From positions 1 through 41,488 of the forward strand of contig JAGFNK010000456.1 in the NCBI GenBank assembly GCA_025769875.1: a stretch of DNA of 41,488 nucleotides. The letters are read 5' to 3'. The first letter of the stretch is position 1. Every line of letters begins with the position of its first letter. This DNA is from Russula earlei. Taxonomy: Eukaryota > Basidiomycota > Agaricomycetes > Russulales > Russulaceae. The notes below the pieces were generated by a model that was not told the DNA's origin, did no database searches, and saw only the letters and a list, made by a program, of their open reading frames with translations. The position numbers were made by a program, and so were the translations under genes. Shown here piece by piece: positions 39,754 through 41,488 of the stretch.

Positions 39754-40793
39754 AGAGCCATCATTCAAGCATGAAGCAGCATTAATATTTCGAGACACCC
39801 TGGACAAGGAAGAACCCCTTGTTGACCAACACATTTACAATGCCTTCCAACGTCACCCACTACGAATCCAGGCAAAGAGTACAACATCTACCAAACTGGC
39901 GAAGGACAATCAGCCAATCACAACCCCTCGAGAAACTAATCCCAATGGAATTTAAAGTCTGGCAAAGTGTATTTGACGAACAAGCGTCCCAACGCCTCCC
40001 TGCTCACTGCACCATGGGATCATGCCATCAACCTCAAACCAGAAGCCTTGCGTAGAGACTGTGGCATCTATAGACTCACTCCTAAGGAATTAGTAGCCTT
40101 GAAAGAGTATCTGGACAAACACCTCAGGCGGGGGACTATCCGCCCTTCCAAAGCACCAATAGCTAGCCCATTTTTCTTTGTAGAAAAGAAAGGAGGTGCT
40201 TTGCGACCAGTACAAGACTATCGAGGACTTAATGCCGCCACTATCAAAGATGCCTACCCCCTGCCATTAATCCCAGACCTGATTGACAAACTACAAGGGG
40301 CACAGTACTTCACAAAATTTGACGTACGATGGGGATACAATAACATCCGCCTTCGACATGGTGATGAACACCTCGCAGCCTTTAAGACACCTTTAGGCCT
40401 CTTTGAACCACTTATCATGACCTTCGGCCTTTGTAATGCACCAGCCACGTTCCAATGATTCATGAACAATATCTTAGCACCACTGATCACAACAGGACAC
40501 GTTGTGGTATATCTAGACAATATACTAATCCTTGCAAACACCATTCGTGACTTAGATCAATGGACACATAAAGTCCTTAAAATCCTACAAGACCACGACT
40601 TATACCTAAAGCCAGAAAAGTGCGCTTTCCGTCAAACATCCATCAGCTATCTAGGCATACACATTTCACAAGGACGTATATCAATGGACTCAGATAAACT
40701 CATAGGCATCACACAATGGCCAACTCCTAGTAATATCACCGAAGTTCAAGCCTTCTTAGGCTTTTGTAACTTCTACAGACGTTTCATACACCA
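39754..40793 (+). pseudogene. Gyp-B Pol, reverse transcriptase, inactivated and truncated
   Basis: After two frame changes (near 39735 and 39960) the RT domain is readable: [40 protein letters not shown], motif [14 protein letters not shown] (Asp at 40321), [20 protein letters not shown] and P-A-T-F-Q. A TGA (40456) stands where the family has Arg (one C-to-T change at CGA), then VVVYLDNILILA, where the catalytic Y-x-D-D is Y-L-D-N. The tail LGFCNFYRRFIHH is cut by LTR4 at 40794. RNase H and integrase are outside the window or lost. It would copy the element RNA into DNA, but this copy cannot. Confidence 0.9.
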
Positions 40794-41488
40794 TGTCAAG
40801 ACACGTACTGCTGATCACTAAGGACTCAGGAGCAGGTGGGCAGGGGTCGGAACAGATGGTACGCGGCGTAAACAGCGTTGAACAGGAGGACGAGCCAAAC
40901 GACTAGAAGATACCAGATGGGGACTGGTATGTGTTGCAGGAGGCAGAGGCGAAGAGTAGAGGCCAGTGCAGCGAGGGGCTTTAAACAAGGCGGTCGTTGA
41001 AGAGTACCTTGAAGACGAGGGAAGGCTTTAGACTGAGCAGTCGCAGGGGAGTACCCAGGAAGTGGAGAGTATCACAAATGGACAGTCTGACGACTGCCAT
41101 GCTTCATTGGGGCTTATATACAGTGTACAGGGTCGATTACAAAACACTGGGACTATTCTAGACTCTTTGGTACCATCCAATAGGACTACAGAGGCATAAA
41201 CTTGCTTATATCAAGTTTCAGGCTTACTGAGCGCATTACTGATCATTGTGGAGCGATGACATCATTATGATGTCACTGTGGGGCGCTTAGTGAGCCTATG
41301 AGGTCACTGTGGAGTCGCTCAGTCAGCCATGATGTCATTGGAGCCTTGATGACGTCAGATGATTTATGCAACAGTTTCTAAGAGTTTGTGCTGCTGTTTC
41401 GGGTCCACGGTGGCTGGGTGGCCATGTGGCTGCCACGCGATGATTACCCGATTAGGAAACCGGTGCCTGGTCGTGTTTTAGAGTGCCT
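40794..41488 (-). repeat. LTR of a fourth family (LTR4), inserted in Gyp-B pol, runs off the window
   Basis: Starts TGTCAAGACACGTACTGCTG on the plus strand, resembling the terminus of reverse-oriented LTR2 (TGTCAAGACTCACTG), but soon diverges. The sense strand has TATATAAG (about 41113-41120) and, 32 nt later, the same AGACTGTCCA (complement of 41079-41088) as LTR2, within a 5-bp hairpin. It is therefore a related gypsy family that may use the same self-primer. Whether it is a solo LTR or a full element cannot be seen. Confidence 0.75.

Larger units (their letters stand above)
33642..40793 (+). mobile_element. Gyp-B: Ty3/Gypsy retrotransposon (LTR2 family), 3' part missing
   Basis: 5' LTR 33642-34603, primer-binding site 34606-34615, a 2.8 kb coding-like leader, gag 37424-39178, protease 39179-39753, and reverse transcriptase to 40793. 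There another LTR (LTR4, opposite strand) interrupts it. Gag is intact, but the leader and pol carry frameshifts, a stop at 40456-40458 and a changed catalytic residue. It is the only copy in the window that ties the three solo LTR2s to coding sequence. Confidence 0.93.

Overview
The window looks like a transposon-dense stretch of a filamentous basidiomycete genome, most likely an Agaricomycete. Evidence for this is a Plavaka-family transposase, Tc1/mariner transposases with 46-50 nt GT-AG introns, Ty1/Copia and Ty3/Gypsy retrotransposons, and a fragment of a fungal-type acetyl-CoA synthetase gene. No rRNA, tRNA, CRISPR array or prokaryotic operon was recognised. Only one plausible non-transposon gene was found, a small secreted repeat protein at 23007-23446 on the minus strand.

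Left half (1-21191): two old minus-strand elements lie next to each other, a Ty3/Gypsy element (Gyp-A, about 1-9790) and a Plavaka DNA transposon (about 9791-19693). Later insertions interrupt both, and the target-site duplications (TSDs) can be read directly. Gyp-A carries a solo copia LTR (42-520, TSD TTTTG), a Tc1/mariner element with about 1.79 kb terminal inverted repeats (2017-7552, TSD TA) and a solo gypsy LTR (8196-9160, TSD GAGGC). The Tc1 transposase gene carries another solo copia LTR (4083-4563, TSD ACATT) inside an intron. The Plavaka gene is cut by a three-level nest: gypsy LTR2 (11113-18449, TSD ATTCC), a second LTR2 inside it (11190-17575, TSD CTCAC), and a full-length copia element inside that (11571-16990, TSD TCTAA). 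A second, decayed Tc1 element follows (19999-21191).

Middle (21192-33641): mostly gene-poor. It holds GC-rich low-complexity DNA, the secreted-protein gene, a 3.7 kb degenerate array of duplicated pyrimidine-rich modules, a Gag-like pseudogene with a long proline-rich tail, four copies of a 154-bp tandem repeat, an acetyl-CoA synthetase exon fragment, and a solo LTR (32719-33181, TSD ATCAA).

Right (33642-41488): a Ty3/Gypsy element (Gyp-B) with a complete 962-bp 5' LTR of the LTR2 family, an unusually long 2.8 kb protein-coding-like leader, an intact 584-aa Gag, a protease and a damaged reverse transcriptase. A fourth LTR family, running off the window, interrupts the reverse transcriptase at 40794.

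Most notable: (1) both gypsy families place an 8-10 nt primer-binding site two bases after the LTR that is complementary to the right arm of a hairpin about 35 nt downstream of the LTR TATA box, which is the arrangement expected for Tf1-type self-priming; (2) a Tc1/mariner element with exceptionally long inverted repeats; (3) a pre-gag protein in Gyp-B with a duplicated C-x4-C-x2-H-x3-H domain; (4) decay concentrated at CpG sites.
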